A stretch of DNA of 64,000 nt from Yoonia tamlensis (lineage in GTDB: Bacteria; Pseudomonadota; Alphaproteobacteria; Rhodobacterales; Rhodobacteraceae): positions 1,328,097 through 1,392,096 of the forward strand of contig NZ_FOYP01000001.1 in assembly GCF_900115105.1 (NCBI RefSeq). The letters run 5' to 3'. Position 1 is the first letter of the stretch. Every line of letters starts with the position of its first letter. Made by a program: the position numbers and the translations under genes. Shown here in pieces: positions 43,420-53,079 of the stretch. Below the pieces are notes generated by a model. It had not been told where the DNA came from, made no database searches, and saw nothing but the letters and a program-made list of their open reading frames with translations.

Positions 43420-44694
43420 CTACAACCGCGCAAACCGGGTTCGCTGCAGTTCTGTCCAGAACACAGTCAGGTCATAGCCCGTTTCTGTCTGCGTCTCTGC
43501 CGTGACGATGCCCGCGTCAAACAGCCATGCCCGTTTGCGCCCTTCCGCGAAACCGAGTGAAAGCTGCGCTTCGCTGCGCGGATCCTTGAGCTTGTCGGGG
43601 ATGGCCGCCAAAAGCGCTTCCAACCCTTCGCCCGTAACCGCAGAAAGCGCAAAAAGATCATCAGTGCGCGCCGCTTGAGTGACCATTGCGTCGTGGTCTT
43701 CGGGCGCAAGCAGATCAATCTTGTTCCAGATTTCGATGATCGGGGCCTCTTCGGCGACACCAAGACTTTGCAGGATTGTCATCACGTCTTGGGATTGTTC
43801 TTCGGTCTGCGCGTGGCTGATGTCGCGCACATGCACGATCAGATCAGCGTCAAGCACCTCTTCGAGGGTCGCGCGAAATGCCGCAACCAGTTCGGTTGGC
43901 AAATCACTGATGAAACCCACCGTGTCGGACATGATTATTTCATCACCGGTAGGCAGAACGATCTTGCGCATGGTCGGGTCAAGCGTCGCGAACAGCATGT
44001 CCTTGGCAAACACTTCGGCACCGGTCAGGTGGTTGAACAGCGTGGATTTTCCGGCGTTGGTATAGCCCACAAGCGCCACAATCGGATAGGGTACCTTGGC
44101 GCGGGATGCGCGGTGCAATTCGCGGGTTTTCACGACTTTGGCCAGCTGGCGGCGCAAACGCCCCAGTTGATCGTCAATCGCGCGGCGGTCGGCCTCGATC
44201 TGGGTTTCACCCGGACCGCCGACAAAACCCAGCCCGCCACGCTGGCGTTCAAGGTGGGTCCACGCGCGCACAAGACGGGTGCGCTGATACGAAAGCGCCG
44301 CCATTTCGACCTGCAACACACCCTCAGAGGTGCGCGCGCGGTCGCTGAAAATTTCAAGGATCAATCCGGTGCGATCCAGCAGTTTCACGCCCCAGTCTTT
44401 TTCAAGATTGCGCTGCTGCACAGGGGTCACAGGCCCGTCAATCAAGACCAGTTCAACCTTATTGGTTTCGAATACGGCCTTGAGCTCTGCGATCTTGCCT
44501 TTGCCAAACAGTTTACCAGGATGGATTTTGGGCAGGCGCACGATATCGGCCCCGACAACCTCCAGATCCGGCAAAGCCGCGGCAAGCGCCACGCCTTCTT
44601 GGAGCGCGGGGCCAGCGGCACGGCGCCCGTAATCCGTTTTCAAATCAGGGTGCAAGACCCAAGCCCGAGTGACCGGACGATCATGTTCTAGCAA
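43420..44694 (-). CDS. hflX: GTPase HflX
   Basis: This 424-residue ribosome-splitting/rescue GTPase has the HflX domain in the N-terminal half (RLPKIHPGKLFGKGKIAEL, the glycine-rich GGLGFVGGPGETQIEADRR) and a G domain with P-loop GYTNAGKST, then DTVGFI and NKID. The only available start near the N-terminus is TTG at 44694, two bases after the hfq stop, with GAAGG about 11 bases upstream; no early in-frame ATG exists. hfq-hflX is a common operon. Confidence 0.94.
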   Translation of the reverse strand: MLEHDRPVTRAWVLHPDLKTDYGRRAAGPALQEGVALAAALPDLEVVGADIVRLPKIHPGKLFGKGKIAELKAVFETNKVELVLIDGPVTPVQQRNLEKDWGVKLLDRTGLILEIFSDRARTSEGVLQVEMAALSYQRTRLVRAWTHLERQRGGLGFVGGPGETQIEADRRAIDDQLGRLRRQLAKVVKTRELHRASRAKVPYPIVALVGYTNAGKSTLFNHLTGAEVFAKDMLFATLDPTMRKIVLPTGDEIIMSDTVGFISDLPTELVAAFRATLEEVLDADLIVHVRDISHAQTEEQSQDVMTILQSLGVAEEAPIIEIWNKIDLLAPEDHDAMVTQAARTDDLFALSAVTGEGLEALLAAIPDKLKDPRSEAQLSLGFAEGRKRAWLFDAGIVTAETQTETGYDLTVFWTELQRTRFARL

Positions 44695-44696
44695 GG

Positions 44697-44930
44697 TTAT
44701 TCTTCGCCTTCATAAAGGCTGATCGGCTGCGATGGCATAATTGTCGAAATTGCGCTTTTGTAGACAAGCTGGGCCTGCCCGTCGCGGCGCAATAGCACGC
44801 AAAAACTGTCAAACCAAGTGATCACGCCCTGAAGTTTGACGCCGTTCACCAAAAAGATCGTGACCGGAATCTTGGCCTTACGCACATGATTTAAAAACGC
44901 ATCTTGCAAATTTGCTTTGTCGGCGGCCAT
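44697..44930 (-). CDS. hfq: RNA chaperone Hfq
   Basis: This 77-residue Sm-like protein mediates sRNA-mRNA pairing. Sm1 ([28 protein letters not shown]) and Sm2 ([16 protein letters not shown]) are both intact, with the RNA-binding Q and the YKSAIST end, and a short acidic C-tail typical of alphaproteobacteria. It lies 115 bases downstream of trkH and directly before hflX. That 115-base gap contains an A-tract before the gene but no clear hairpin terminator. Confidence 0.97.
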   Translation of the reverse strand: MAADKANLQDAFLNHVRKAKIPVTIFLVNGVKLQGVITWFDSFCVLLRRDGQAQLVYKSAISTIMPSQPISLYEGEE

Positions 44931-45045
44931 TTTGACACCCTTTTTTTTGTTATTGTGGCCTCGCTTCGGCCCTCGCTGTTTGGGTCAGTATGTCGCGCCA
45001 AATCCCAAGTTTCCAGCCCCAAAACAAAATCGCAAAATGCCTGTG

Positions 45046-46566
45046 TCACCTGCGCCAGATTTCGGGATTTAGCAGTGCAATGATCGCCAATGTCTCGAGC
45101 CGGCCCAAAACCATCGCAGCAGCCAGAATGATCTTGGCCGGATCGGGAATGCCCGAATAGGCAATCGGGTATTCAGCGGCGACAGACGCCAACGGACCGG
45201 TTGTCGACAGCGCCGAAACCGCAAGCACCATAGAGGTTTCGAACTGCACGCCTGTCAGTGACATCAGCGTCATCACCGCCGCGATACTGAGCGCGAAAAG
45301 CATAAAGAACACCCACGAAATATAGGCACCTTGTTTGCGGATACGCCGTGCCTCGCGTCCACCGCCACCAACGGACGACGGGTGCAGCAGCCGTTCCTGT
45401 TCGCGTTCACTGTGCCGGAACAGCGCGTAGATGCGCAGCAATTTGACCCCGCCTGCGGTGGTCGCAACCCCGCCCCCGATAAGCGCCATCCCAGCAAGAA
45501 ACAGCCCCGGCGTTTGCAGCCCCGACCAACGTGTCGCGCCACCCCAATAGTGGGATTCAAACCCTGTCGTCGTCAAAAACGACGTCACCGTGAATAATGT
45601 CCCCCAGAATGCGGCCGCCGTTTGCTGCAGTGTCACAATGGTCTGGCGGTCCGCAGCGCCGACAAAATGCCGCAAGAACAGCACAGCGGTGACAAGACCG
45701 ATCAGCACCAGCGCGGTGCGAAATTCGGGGTCGCGGCGCAGCCCTTGACCGCCCTCGCCAATCAAGCCGCGACTAAAGGTCAGCCTTGAAAACGCAAATA
45801 TAAAAAAGCCGAAGATCAGCAATTCACCCCAGAACCGCGGGGCTGCGTAATACAAGCCGTTGATCGGTGAAATCCCCGAGGTCGCAAGCGTCGACATCGC
45901 ATGGCACAGCGCGACATAGGGCACTTCGCCCGTGATCACGAGCCCGAGCCACAAAAGGAAGGTCAGCCCAAGATAAAGTGGCGCAAGCGACAACGTATAG
46001 CGCACCAGACGTTCGGACGGGTCGGCAATGCGCGCGATCTGCGACAGCCCACCCCCTGCGCCATTGCCGATATTGGTGGTTGCGCGCACTTCGAACCCGC
46101 CAAGGTTCATGGGCGCAAATATCGACACAGCCGTGACCCACACCAGCAAACCGCCCAGCCAGCCAACCAAGGCACGCCATAAATGCAGCGAAGGCGTGAG
46201 CCGCCCGTAAGTGTCATAAAGCGTGGCACCTGTTGTCGTAAAGCTCGACACCATTTCAAACCACGCATCAAGAAATCTTGTATTGCCAACCGCTTCGTAG
46301 AACGGCACCGCAAAGATCAGCGGCAACACCGTAAATGCGGACAAAAGCCCGATCAACTGGCTGCGCGCCACATTCAGCGGCGCGTAACCGGCGGTCGCAA
46401 GCCCGACCACCAATGTCAGGATCGAAAACAGGATAAACCCGTAAAAGAATACGCGCATCGCCACAAAATCTTCGACAACCGCGCCATGGGCGGCAGGCAC
46501 AAGCATTGCCAGCGCGCCCAGCCCCATAAGGGCCACAAAAAACGGAAGCTTCAGGATCCAGTTCAT
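45046..46566 (-). CDS. trkH: Trk-type potassium uptake channel subunit TrkH
   Basis: This 506-residue membrane protein is the K+-translocating partner of TrkA. It has four pore-loop repeats with the family filters (e.g. SSFTTTGATLYDTYG, ATSGISPINGLYY, TTTGFESHYWG and ALSTTGPLASV). About ten to twelve hydrophobic helices are visible. Its ATG overlaps the trkA stop by one base (TGATG), so the two subunits are co-expressed. Confidence 0.95.
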   Translation of the reverse strand: MNWILKLPFFVALMGLGALAMLVPAAHGAVVEDFVAMRVFFYGFILFSILTLVVGLATAGYAPLNVARSQLIGLLSAFTVLPLIFAVPFYEAVGNTRFLDAWFEMVSSFTTTGATLYDTYGRLTPSLHLWRALVGWLGGLLVWVTAVSIFAPMNLGGFEVRATTNIGNGAGGGLSQIARIADPSERLVRYTLSLAPLYLGLTFLLWLGLVITGEVPYVALCHAMSTLATSGISPINGLYYAAPRFWGELLIFGFFIFAFSRLTFSRGLIGEGGQGLRRDPEFRTALVLIGLVTAVLFLRHFVGAADRQTIVTLQQTAAAFWGTLFTVTSFLTTTGFESHYWGGATRWSGLQTPGLFLAGMALIGGGVATTAGGVKLLRIYALFRHSEREQERLLHPSSVGGGGREARRIRKQGAYISWVFFMLFALSIAAVMTLMSLTGVQFETSMVLAVSALSTTGPLASVAAEYPIAYSGIPDPAKIILAAAMVLGRLETLAIIALLNPEIWRR

Positions 46567-47942
46567 CAGAAGAAATCAATCGAAACCTGAAGCAGGCGTT
46601 CAACTTCCGGCACATCCGGACTCATTGCGAAAATCGCAATGACATCGCCTTCTTCGATCCGCGTATCGCCGACAGGTTTGACAAATTTGCCCTGTTTCAT
46701 AAGCCCGCCGATCATCGTGCCTTCGGGAAAGCTGATATCCTTGATCTGCTGGCCCGCAATGGGTGACGTGCCAAGCACTTGCGCTTCGATCACTTCGGCC
46801 TCGGCGTCACCGATCGAATAGACGCCGCGCACGCGCCCGTGGCGGATATGCCGCAAGATCGAACTCACGGTTGTTGCGCGCGGGTTGATATAGGCGTCGA
46901 TGTGCAGCGGCGCCATCAAGGGCACAAGCGTTGGATCATTGACCAGACAGATCGCCATCGGGCAGCCCAGTTCTTTTGCGCGCACAGAGACCAGAATATT
47001 GGTCTTATCGTCGTCCGTGACCGCCAGAACCGCGTCGGCGTTCCCGATGTTCGCTTCTTCCAGCAGTGCCGAATCAAGCCCGTCGCCATGCAATACAATC
47101 GTGCGGTCCAATGAATCGGCCGCGTTTTCGGCGATGCTGCGGTTCTTTTCGATGACCTTAACACGGACCCGTTCGGTGCGCGTTTCAAGCGCTTTTGCCA
47201 CGCCCAAACCCACGTTCCCGCCGCCAATAATTACGATACGTTCTTGTTTTGAATTCTTTTTCCCGAAAATCTCGAGCGTGCGTGTCGCGTCTTGGGTGAT
47301 CGCGAAAATATAACAATCATCACCGGCAAAAATCTGGTCACCGGCCGAAGGCACAAACAACACCCCGTCGCGGCGGATACCAACAACAACGGCGCGCAAA
47401 GTCGAAAACAAATCCGTCAACTGGCGCAGCGGCGTGTTAATCACAGGGCAGTCATCGCCAATGGTGATCCCCAAAAGCTGCGCGCGCCCCTCAAGAAAGC
47501 TTTCCGTGTCAAAGGCCGCGGGTGCCGCGAGCCGTTGTAGCGCCGCTTCGGCAACTTCTTTTTCCGGCGAAATCACAACGTCAATCGGTAGGTGGTCGCG
47601 ACGGTAAAGATCGGAATAGATGGCATCAAGATAGCTTTGGGCGCGCAGGCGGGCGATCTTGCGCTGGACGGCAAAAACCGAATGGGCAACCTGACAGGTC
47701 ACCATATTTACCTCGTCCGAATGGGTTGCGGCGATAATCATATCCGCGTCGCGCGCACCTGCACGGTCCAACACATCCGGATAGCTTGCGTGGCCGGCAA
47801 TGCCTTGCACGTCCAGCGTATCGGTGGCGCGGCGCACCAGTTCGGGGTTGTTATCGACAACCGTTACATCGTTCTTTTCACCGGACAAATGGCGGGCAAT
47901 CTGCCAGCCGACCTGACCTGCGCCACAGATGATGACCTTCAT
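46566..47942 (-). CDS. trkA: Trk system potassium uptake regulator TrkA
   Basis: This 458-residue cytoplasmic regulator contains two RCK modules. Each has a nucleotide-binding Rossmann motif (GAGQVGWQIARHL at residue 7 onward, and GGGNVGLGVAKAL mid-protein) followed by a TrkA-C domain. It is full length for the double-RCK type. The start overlaps the ntrX stop (ATGA). The ntrYX-trkAH order is typical of Rhodobacterales and related alphaproteobacteria. Confidence 0.96.
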   Translation of the reverse strand: MKVIICGAGQVGWQIARHLSGEKNDVTVVDNNPELVRRATDTLDVQGIAGHASYPDVLDRAGARDADMIIAATHSDEVNMVTCQVAHSVFAVQRKIARLRAQSYLDAIYSDLYRRDHLPIDVVISPEKEVAEAALQRLAAPAAFDTESFLEGRAQLLGITIGDDCPVINTPLRQLTDLFSTLRAVVVGIRRDGVLFVPSAGDQIFAGDDCYIFAITQDATRTLEIFGKKNSKQERIVIIGGGNVGLGVAKALETRTERVRVKVIEKNRSIAENAADSLDRTIVLHGDGLDSALLEEANIGNADAVLAVTDDDKTNILVSVRAKELGCPMAICLVNDPTLVPLMAPLHIDAYINPRATTVSSILRHIRHGRVRGVYSIGDAEAEVIEAQVLGTSPIAGQQIKDISFPEGTMIGGLMKQGKFVKPVGDTRIEEGDVIAIFAMSPDVPEVERLLQVSIDFF

Positions 47943-49345
47943 TGGGCGTCTTCCTCGATATAGGCAACTCGGCTACCCGCTTTGGTGGATGTGACCACAC
48001 CCAGCGACTTCAGTTTGCGGTGCAGCGCCGACCGTTCCATGCCGACAAAGGTCGCGGTGCGGCTGATATTGCCCCCAAAACGGTTGATCTGGGTCAGCAA
48101 ATATTCGCGTTCGAACAGTTCGCGCGCTTCACGCAGCGGCAAGGTTGCCAGACCACCCGCAAGCACGATGCGCCCTTCGTCGCTGCCGCCGTGATCTTCG
48201 CCTGACGGCAATTCGCGCGCAGCAATATCACCTGTGTTTTCCCCAAGAATAAGAACGCGTTCCACGACGTTCTTAAGCTGGCGTACATTGCCCGGCCAGA
48301 TCATCGTTTGCAGCAATGCGCGGGCATCATCGGCCAGCTTGCGCAGCGGCAGACCTTGCGCCTTGTTAAACACTTCGATGAAATGCTCGGCCAAAAGCGG
48401 AATATCCTCGCGGCGTTCTTCCAACGAGGGCACAGCAATCGGCACAACATTCAGTCGGTGGAACAGCTCCTCGCGGAATATCCCTGCCTCGATTGCGGCG
48501 GGCAGGTCGCGGTTGGTGCTTGAAATTACACGCAGATCGACCTGTATCTTGTCGGTGCCGCCGACACGCTGGAACCGCTGGTCCACAAGAACACGCAAGA
48601 TTTTCGACTGTGTTCCCAGAGGCATATCAGCAATTTCATCAAAATAGATCACGCCGCCGTTTGCCTCTTCCAATAGGCCCGGCTCGATACCGCGCGGACC
48701 ATCCTCGCGGCCGAACAGAACTTCTTCCATACGGTCGGGTTCGATCGAGGCCGAATTTACAGTCACAAACGGGGCGCCCGAACGGTTGGAATTTGCGTGG
48801 ATATAGCGGGCGGATATTTCCTTGCCCGACCCTGCCGGACCCGTCAGCATCACGCGCCCGTTTGATTTTGTCACCTTATCAAGCTGCGATTTCAATGTGC
48901 GGAACGCGGCGCTTTCGCCCAGCATATCCGCGCCCGCAACATCCCCGCGCTTAAGAGCGACATTCTCGCGGCGCAGGCGCGAGGTTTCCATCGCGCGCCG
49001 GATAACGACCAGCAACTGGTCGATATTAAAGGGTTTTTCAATAAAGTCGTAAGCGCCCTGTTTGATCGCAGCCACCGCAATTTCGATATTGCCATGGCCG
49101 GAAATAATGACCACCGGAATATCGGGGTTGTCGCGTTTGACGGTCTTGAGAATATCGATCCCGTCCATGTTGCTATCCTTGAGCCAGATATCAAGGATCA
49201 TCAGCGCCGGTGGGGTCTTGGCAATTTGCGCCATACATTCGTCGGAACTGCCAGCAAGCCGCGTCGTATAGCCTTCGTCAATCAGAATATCCGAAATAAG
49301 TTCGCGGATATCGCGTTCGTCGTCGGTAATCAGAATATCGCCCAT
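47939..49345 (-). CDS. ntrX: Nitrogen/redox response regulator NtrX, without GAFTGA loop
   Basis: This 468-residue regulator has a receiver domain with D52 as phosphoacceptor, an AAA+ domain and a Fis-type HTH at the end (SRTATFVGMERSALHRKLKSL). Walker A reads GPAGSGKE at 169-176 and Walker B YFDE at 235-237. The loop that carries GAFTGA in sigma-54 activators is EEVLFGREDGPRGIEPG (207-223), so the sigma-54 contact is missing. ATG at 49345 is chosen because GAGGA lies 5 bases upstream. It follows ntrY after 8 bases. Confidence 0.94.
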   Translation of the reverse strand: MGDILITDDERDIRELISDILIDEGYTTRLAGSSDECMAQIAKTPPALMILDIWLKDSNMDGIDILKTVKRDNPDIPVVIISGHGNIEIAVAAIKQGAYDFIEKPFNIDQLLVVIRRAMETSRLRRENVALKRGDVAGADMLGESAAFRTLKSQLDKVTKSNGRVMLTGPAGSGKEISARYIHANSNRSGAPFVTVNSASIEPDRMEEVLFGREDGPRGIEPGLLEEANGGVIYFDEIADMPLGTQSKILRVLVDQRFQRVGGTDKIQVDLRVISSTNRDLPAAIEAGIFREELFHRLNVVPIAVPSLEERREDIPLLAEHFIEVFNKAQGLPLRKLADDARALLQTMIWPGNVRQLKNVVERVLILGENTGDIAARELPSGEDHGGSDEGRIVLAGGLATLPLREARELFEREYLLTQINRFGGNISRTATFVGMERSALHRKLKSLGVVTSTKAGSRVAYIEEDAQ

Positions 49346-49353
49346 AATGGTCC

Positions 49354-51603
49354 TCACGCTGGTATTTTTATGGCCTGCGCTGCGGCAGGCGTTATTGGTA
49401 ATTGTACGATCGCGCAGGCACCTGCGTGATCTTCGCCGTCAAATTTTTCGGCATCGACAAGCGCCAATGTGCCGCCGTGTTCTTCGATGATCTTTTTGAC
49501 AATCGGCAAGCCAAGTCCGGTGCCCTTGTCGCGCGTTGTGACATAGGGTTCAAACAAACGCGCGCGGTCGGATGGCAGCCCGACGCCATTGTCGGAAATG
49601 GTGATCTTTACATGCGTACCCTCTTGAGTCATCGCCACACGCACTTGCGGTTCATAGCCATCAGTATCAGTATTTTCCATATACGTTTCAGTAGCTTCGC
49701 CTGCGTTTTTAATCAAGTTCAACAAGGCTTGCGAAATCATCGTGCCGTCCATATCGGTCAGAATTGGCGCATCGGGCAATTCCGCAGATATTTTTACAGA
49801 CGGCTGCCCGACCTGTTGCAATGTCACCGCATCAGTCACAAGCTTGGTCAAATCGGCAACGGACAATTGAGGTTCCGGCATGCGTGCAAACTTCGAAAAA
49901 TCATCAACAATGCGCCGCAAGTCATTTGTCTGGCGAACAATCACATCCGTCAGTTGCTCCAATGCCTGCGCATCATCGCCCAGCAAACGCGCAAATTTAC
50001 GTTTGATGCGTTCCGCGGACAGTTGGATCGGGGTGAGCGGGTTCTTGATTTCATGGGCGATCCGGCGCGCAACATCGCCCCATGCGGCCATGCGCTGGGC
50101 GCTGACCAGATCGGTCACATCATCAAAGGCCACAACATACCCTTCAAGCGCCCCGTCGGCATTGCGCCGCGGCGACATGCGCACCAGCAGGCTTTCTTGC
50201 TTGCCCATCCGCACGAGGTTGATCTGATCTTGCACATTTTCGGCCCCGTCCCCGCGCAACCTGTTGAAAAGCTGTGAAAATTCCGGAATAGCAACCGGAA
50301 GCGCCGTCGGACCATGATCAGGATCGACCGACAAAAGCCGCTGTGCAGAGGGGTTCATCATCGTCACGCGCCCTTCGGCATCTAGCCCGACAACGCCCGA
50401 CGTCACCGAACTGAGCACAGAATCAAACAAGCGCCTGCGTTGCTCTGTCAGGCGGTTGGTTGCCAGCAATTCGTCGCGCTGGCCCTTAAGCTGACCGGTC
50501 ATCTGGTTAAAATACTGCCCAAGCTGCGCGATTTCATCATCACCATCATCTTCGATAACGCGCACATCAAGATCACCGGCACCCACGCGCTGTGACGCCG
50601 AAACAAGCCGCCCGATCGGCCGCGACAGGCGTTCAGCGAACCAAAGTCCGGCCCAAATAGCCGCAAGGATCAAGATAACCGCAAACCCGAGGTATAGCAG
50701 CCCGAACTGGAACAGCATCTTACCGCGCTCGCTCGACAATAGTTCATATTGTTCAACGGTTTGCGTGGTGTCATTGAGCAGCGACAAAACGTTGCCATCA
50801 ACCGACCGAGTCACATAGAGATACCGGTTCTGAAACGCCGAGAGCGCGACAAGCGCACGGAATTCGTTGTTTTGCGCGTCTTCGATCAGGATCAGCCCCT
50901 CGACATCGGCGCGCGCAATATCATCCGCGCTCGGGCGTTCGAAATTGAAATCATAAGAATTGCCGCCCCGCGCTTTGATGTCGCCGGATCCGTCGATCAC
51001 AAAAGATTCGGTCAGTGATCTTTCGATCTGGGTTTGCACATCTCCCAAGGCGCGACGCACGGCACCGTCATCCATGAAAAGATCGGCTTGGCGTTCGCGG
51101 TTCAGGTAATTGGCCAGACCGCGCGCATCGCGTGTCAGTTCCTCACGGTGTTCTTGTTCGTAGGCCTGCGCGGTGGTGAGCGATGTGCGCAAAACATTGC
51201 CCACAGGCTCCGAAAACAACCCGTCAAGCGCGACCGAAATCAGCAGCACCGAAAACACAGCCACCAAAACCGTAGGGATCAATGCCCATGCTGCGAAAAC
51301 GCCCGTCAGTCGGAAATGCAGCCGCGATCCGGCGGATTTGGCGCGCCGTGCGGCCACCATGCGTGCCACCTGCCGCATTACCACGGCCATAACCACCAAC
51401 ACATAAACCAGATCGGTCAGCAAGATAATGCGCAGCGGCGGCGAAGACGCGCCCTGCCCCAACGGGCCAATCACTAGATAGGTGGCAATCGCAAGCACGG
51501 GTCCGGCGACGATCAGGACGCTGGTCACAAAGCTTTGTACATGCCGCCGGCGCTGCCAGTGCGTGAACGCCTTTAGATTTGAGGCCAGAAAAGAACGCCG
51601 CAC
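49354..51603 (-). CDS. ntrY: Membrane sensor kinase NtrY
   Basis: This 749-residue histidine kinase has four likely N-terminal membrane helices (three within the first about 120 residues, one near 300), an intervening periplasmic region, a HAMP domain (about 325-380), a PAS domain, and an HK core with H517 in [12 protein letters not shown]. The catalytic domain ends with NGVGLPSD and GTGLGLPIVKKI. It starts at GTG; an in-frame TAG five codons upstream excludes a longer form. GAGG lies only one base before the start, unusually close. It pairs with NtrX. Confidence 0.93.
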   Translation of the reverse strand: MRRSFLASNLKAFTHWQRRRHVQSFVTSVLIVAGPVLAIATYLVIGPLGQGASSPPLRIILLTDLVYVLVVMAVVMRQVARMVAARRAKSAGSRLHFRLTGVFAAWALIPTVLVAVFSVLLISVALDGLFSEPVGNVLRTSLTTAQAYEQEHREELTRDARGLANYLNRERQADLFMDDGAVRRALGDVQTQIERSLTESFVIDGSGDIKARGGNSYDFNFERPSADDIARADVEGLILIEDAQNNEFRALVALSAFQNRYLYVTRSVDGNVLSLLNDTTQTVEQYELLSSERGKMLFQFGLLYLGFAVILILAAIWAGLWFAERLSRPIGRLVSASQRVGAGDLDVRVIEDDGDDEIAQLGQYFNQMTGQLKGQRDELLATNRLTEQRRRLFDSVLSSVTSGVVGLDAEGRVTMMNPSAQRLLSVDPDHGPTALPVAIPEFSQLFNRLRGDGAENVQDQINLVRMGKQESLLVRMSPRRNADGALEGYVVAFDDVTDLVSAQRMAAWGDVARRIAHEIKNPLTPIQLSAERIKRKFARLLGDDAQALEQLTDVIVRQTNDLRRIVDDFSKFARMPEPQLSVADLTKLVTDAVTLQQVGQPSVKISAELPDAPILTDMDGTMISQALLNLIKNAGEATETYMENTDTDGYEPQVRVAMTQEGTHVKITISDNGVGLPSDRARLFEPYVTTRDKGTGLGLPIVKKIIEEHGGTLALVDAEKFDGEDHAGACAIVQLPITPAAAQAIKIPA

Positions 51604-51622
51604 GCCTCGGTCTCGATTCTAT

Positions 51623-51650
51623 TAGGGTGGGTCTTCCCCACGTTTACGCC
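51623..51650. repeat. Second, imperfect copy of the TAGGGTGGGT palindromic element
   Basis: TAGGGTGGGTCTTCCCCACG with a trailing TTTACGCC lies between ntrC and ntrY. It shares the first ten bases, the CCAC arm and the T-rich tail with the element at 21782-21809, but its palindrome is reduced to GTGGG/CCCAC. A separate inverted repeat GTGGCT/AGCCAC (51659-51664 and 51688-51693) follows. Confidence 0.55.
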
Positions 51651-51708
51651 AGAAAACAGTGGCTATTGCGCATCAATGACACCCAACAGCCACGGTCCTG
51701 TTGCGGTT

Positions 51709-53079
51709 TTACATCAATTTGCGACGGCGTGTCACGCGAATATCGAGATCGGTAATCTTCTTGCGCAAAGTATTGCGGTTGATGCCAAGCAAATCGGCGC
51801 ATTTGGCCTGATTTCCACCTGTCGCATCCAGTGCTATTTCGATCAGCGGGCCTTCGACCTCTTTGAGAATACGGTTATAAAGTCCGGGCGCAGGCAAAAC
51901 GCCGCCATGCAGGTCAAAGTAGCGGCGCAAGTGTTTGCCGACGCTGACGGACAGTTTTTCGCCCTCGCCGCCCGACCGCAGCGGTTCAATCGCAGGCTGG
52001 TTGCCCAGCACGGTTTCGACCTCGGCGCGCGAAATTTCCTCTTCGGCGGCGGTAAACACCAGACGGCGCACCGCGTTTTCAAGCTGGCGCACGTTGCCCG
52101 GCCAGCTATAGGCGCGCACCAGTTCCAGCGCCGCATCGCCAAAGCGCCGAACAGGCGCGCCGTCACGTTCTGATCGGGCAAGAAAATGTTCCGCCAAAAG
52201 CGGGATATCATCAACCCGTTCGCGCAAAGACGGCACATCAACCGTGACCCCGCCCAGCCGGTAAAACAGGTCTTCGCGGAATTTGCCGTCTTCCATGCGG
52301 GCCATCAAATCCGACTGCGACGTCGCCATAATGCGCGGCGCATTATCGCCAAGCGCATCAAGCATGCGCACAATCCGCCCTTGCGCCTCGTCGGACAGGT
52401 CTGAGACCTCGTCGAATAGTATCGTGCCGCCTTTTGCACGGCTCAGCACAGCAGACGGGCCGTCCATCCCTTCGAGATCCGCCGCAGAGACCACCACAAA
52501 CGGCAGGCTGCGCCTGTCGGAAAAATCATGGACCGCGCGCGCGATCAGCGATTTTCCGGTGCCGCTTTCGCCGGTGATCAGCACGGGCAATTGCGTATTC
52601 ATCACCCGCGCAACCAGCCGGTATAGCGACTGCATGACAGGGGTGCGCCCGACCAGCGGCAGATCGCCCGAATTTTCGCTTGCCGTTTCAGAGGGCCGCG
52701 ATTGCGGCGCGCGGCGCTTGACCTCAAGCGCGCGGGCGGCGCGTTTCATCAGGTCAGGCAGATCAAACGGTTTAGGTAGGTAATCATAGGCGTCGGCTTC
52801 GGCGGCTTGGATCGCGGTCATGATCGTATTTTGCGCCGAAATCACGATGACCGGCAGGCCCGGGCGTGCCGCCGCGATTTTTGGCAGTTGTTCCAAGCCG
52901 TTACCATCGGGCATGACAACATCGGAAATCACCAGATCGCCTTTGCCTTCATCCACCCAGCGCATCAAGGTCACTAAAGACGATGTCGCGTGCACCTTGC
53001 ATCCTGCCCGCGTCAAGGCTTGGGTCAAAACCGTACGGATCGTCCGGTCATCATCTGCAACAAGAACGGTTCCGTCCAT
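51709..53079 (-). CDS. ntrC: Nitrogen response regulator NtrC, without GAFTGA loop
   Basis: This 456-residue regulator has a receiver with D53, an AAA+ domain with Walker A GESGTGKS (170-177) and Walker B ILFDE (220-224), and a Fis-type HTH ([20 protein letters not shown]). About 20 residues are missing between Walker A and B, and with them the ELFGHEKGAFTGA segment that contacts sigma-54. The same deletion is known in Rhodobacter capsulatus NtrC, which activates the sigma-70 holoenzyme. Its ATG overlaps the ntrB stop by one base. Confidence 0.95.
   Translation of the reverse strand: MDGTVLVADDDRTIRTVLTQALTRAGCKVHATSSLVTLMRWVDEGKGDLVISDVVMPDGNGLEQLPKIAAARPGLPVIVISAQNTIMTAIQAAEADAYDYLPKPFDLPDLMKRAARALEVKRRAPQSRPSETASENSGDLPLVGRTPVMQSLYRLVARVMNTQLPVLITGESGTGKSLIARAVHDFSDRRSLPFVVVSAADLEGMDGPSAVLSRAKGGTILFDEVSDLSDEAQGRIVRMLDALGDNAPRIMATSQSDLMARMEDGKFREDLFYRLGGVTVDVPSLRERVDDIPLLAEHFLARSERDGAPVRRFGDAALELVRAYSWPGNVRQLENAVRRLVFTAAEEEISRAEVETVLGNQPAIEPLRSGGEGEKLSVSVGKHLRRYFDLHGGVLPAPGLYNRILKEVEGPLIEIALDATGGNQAKCADLLGINRNTLRKKITDLDIRVTRRRKLM

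Noticed and set aside
43675-44691. 338-codon plus-strand frame opposite hflX
   Set aside because: It mirrors hflX throughout and has shadow-like composition; hflX motifs are intact.
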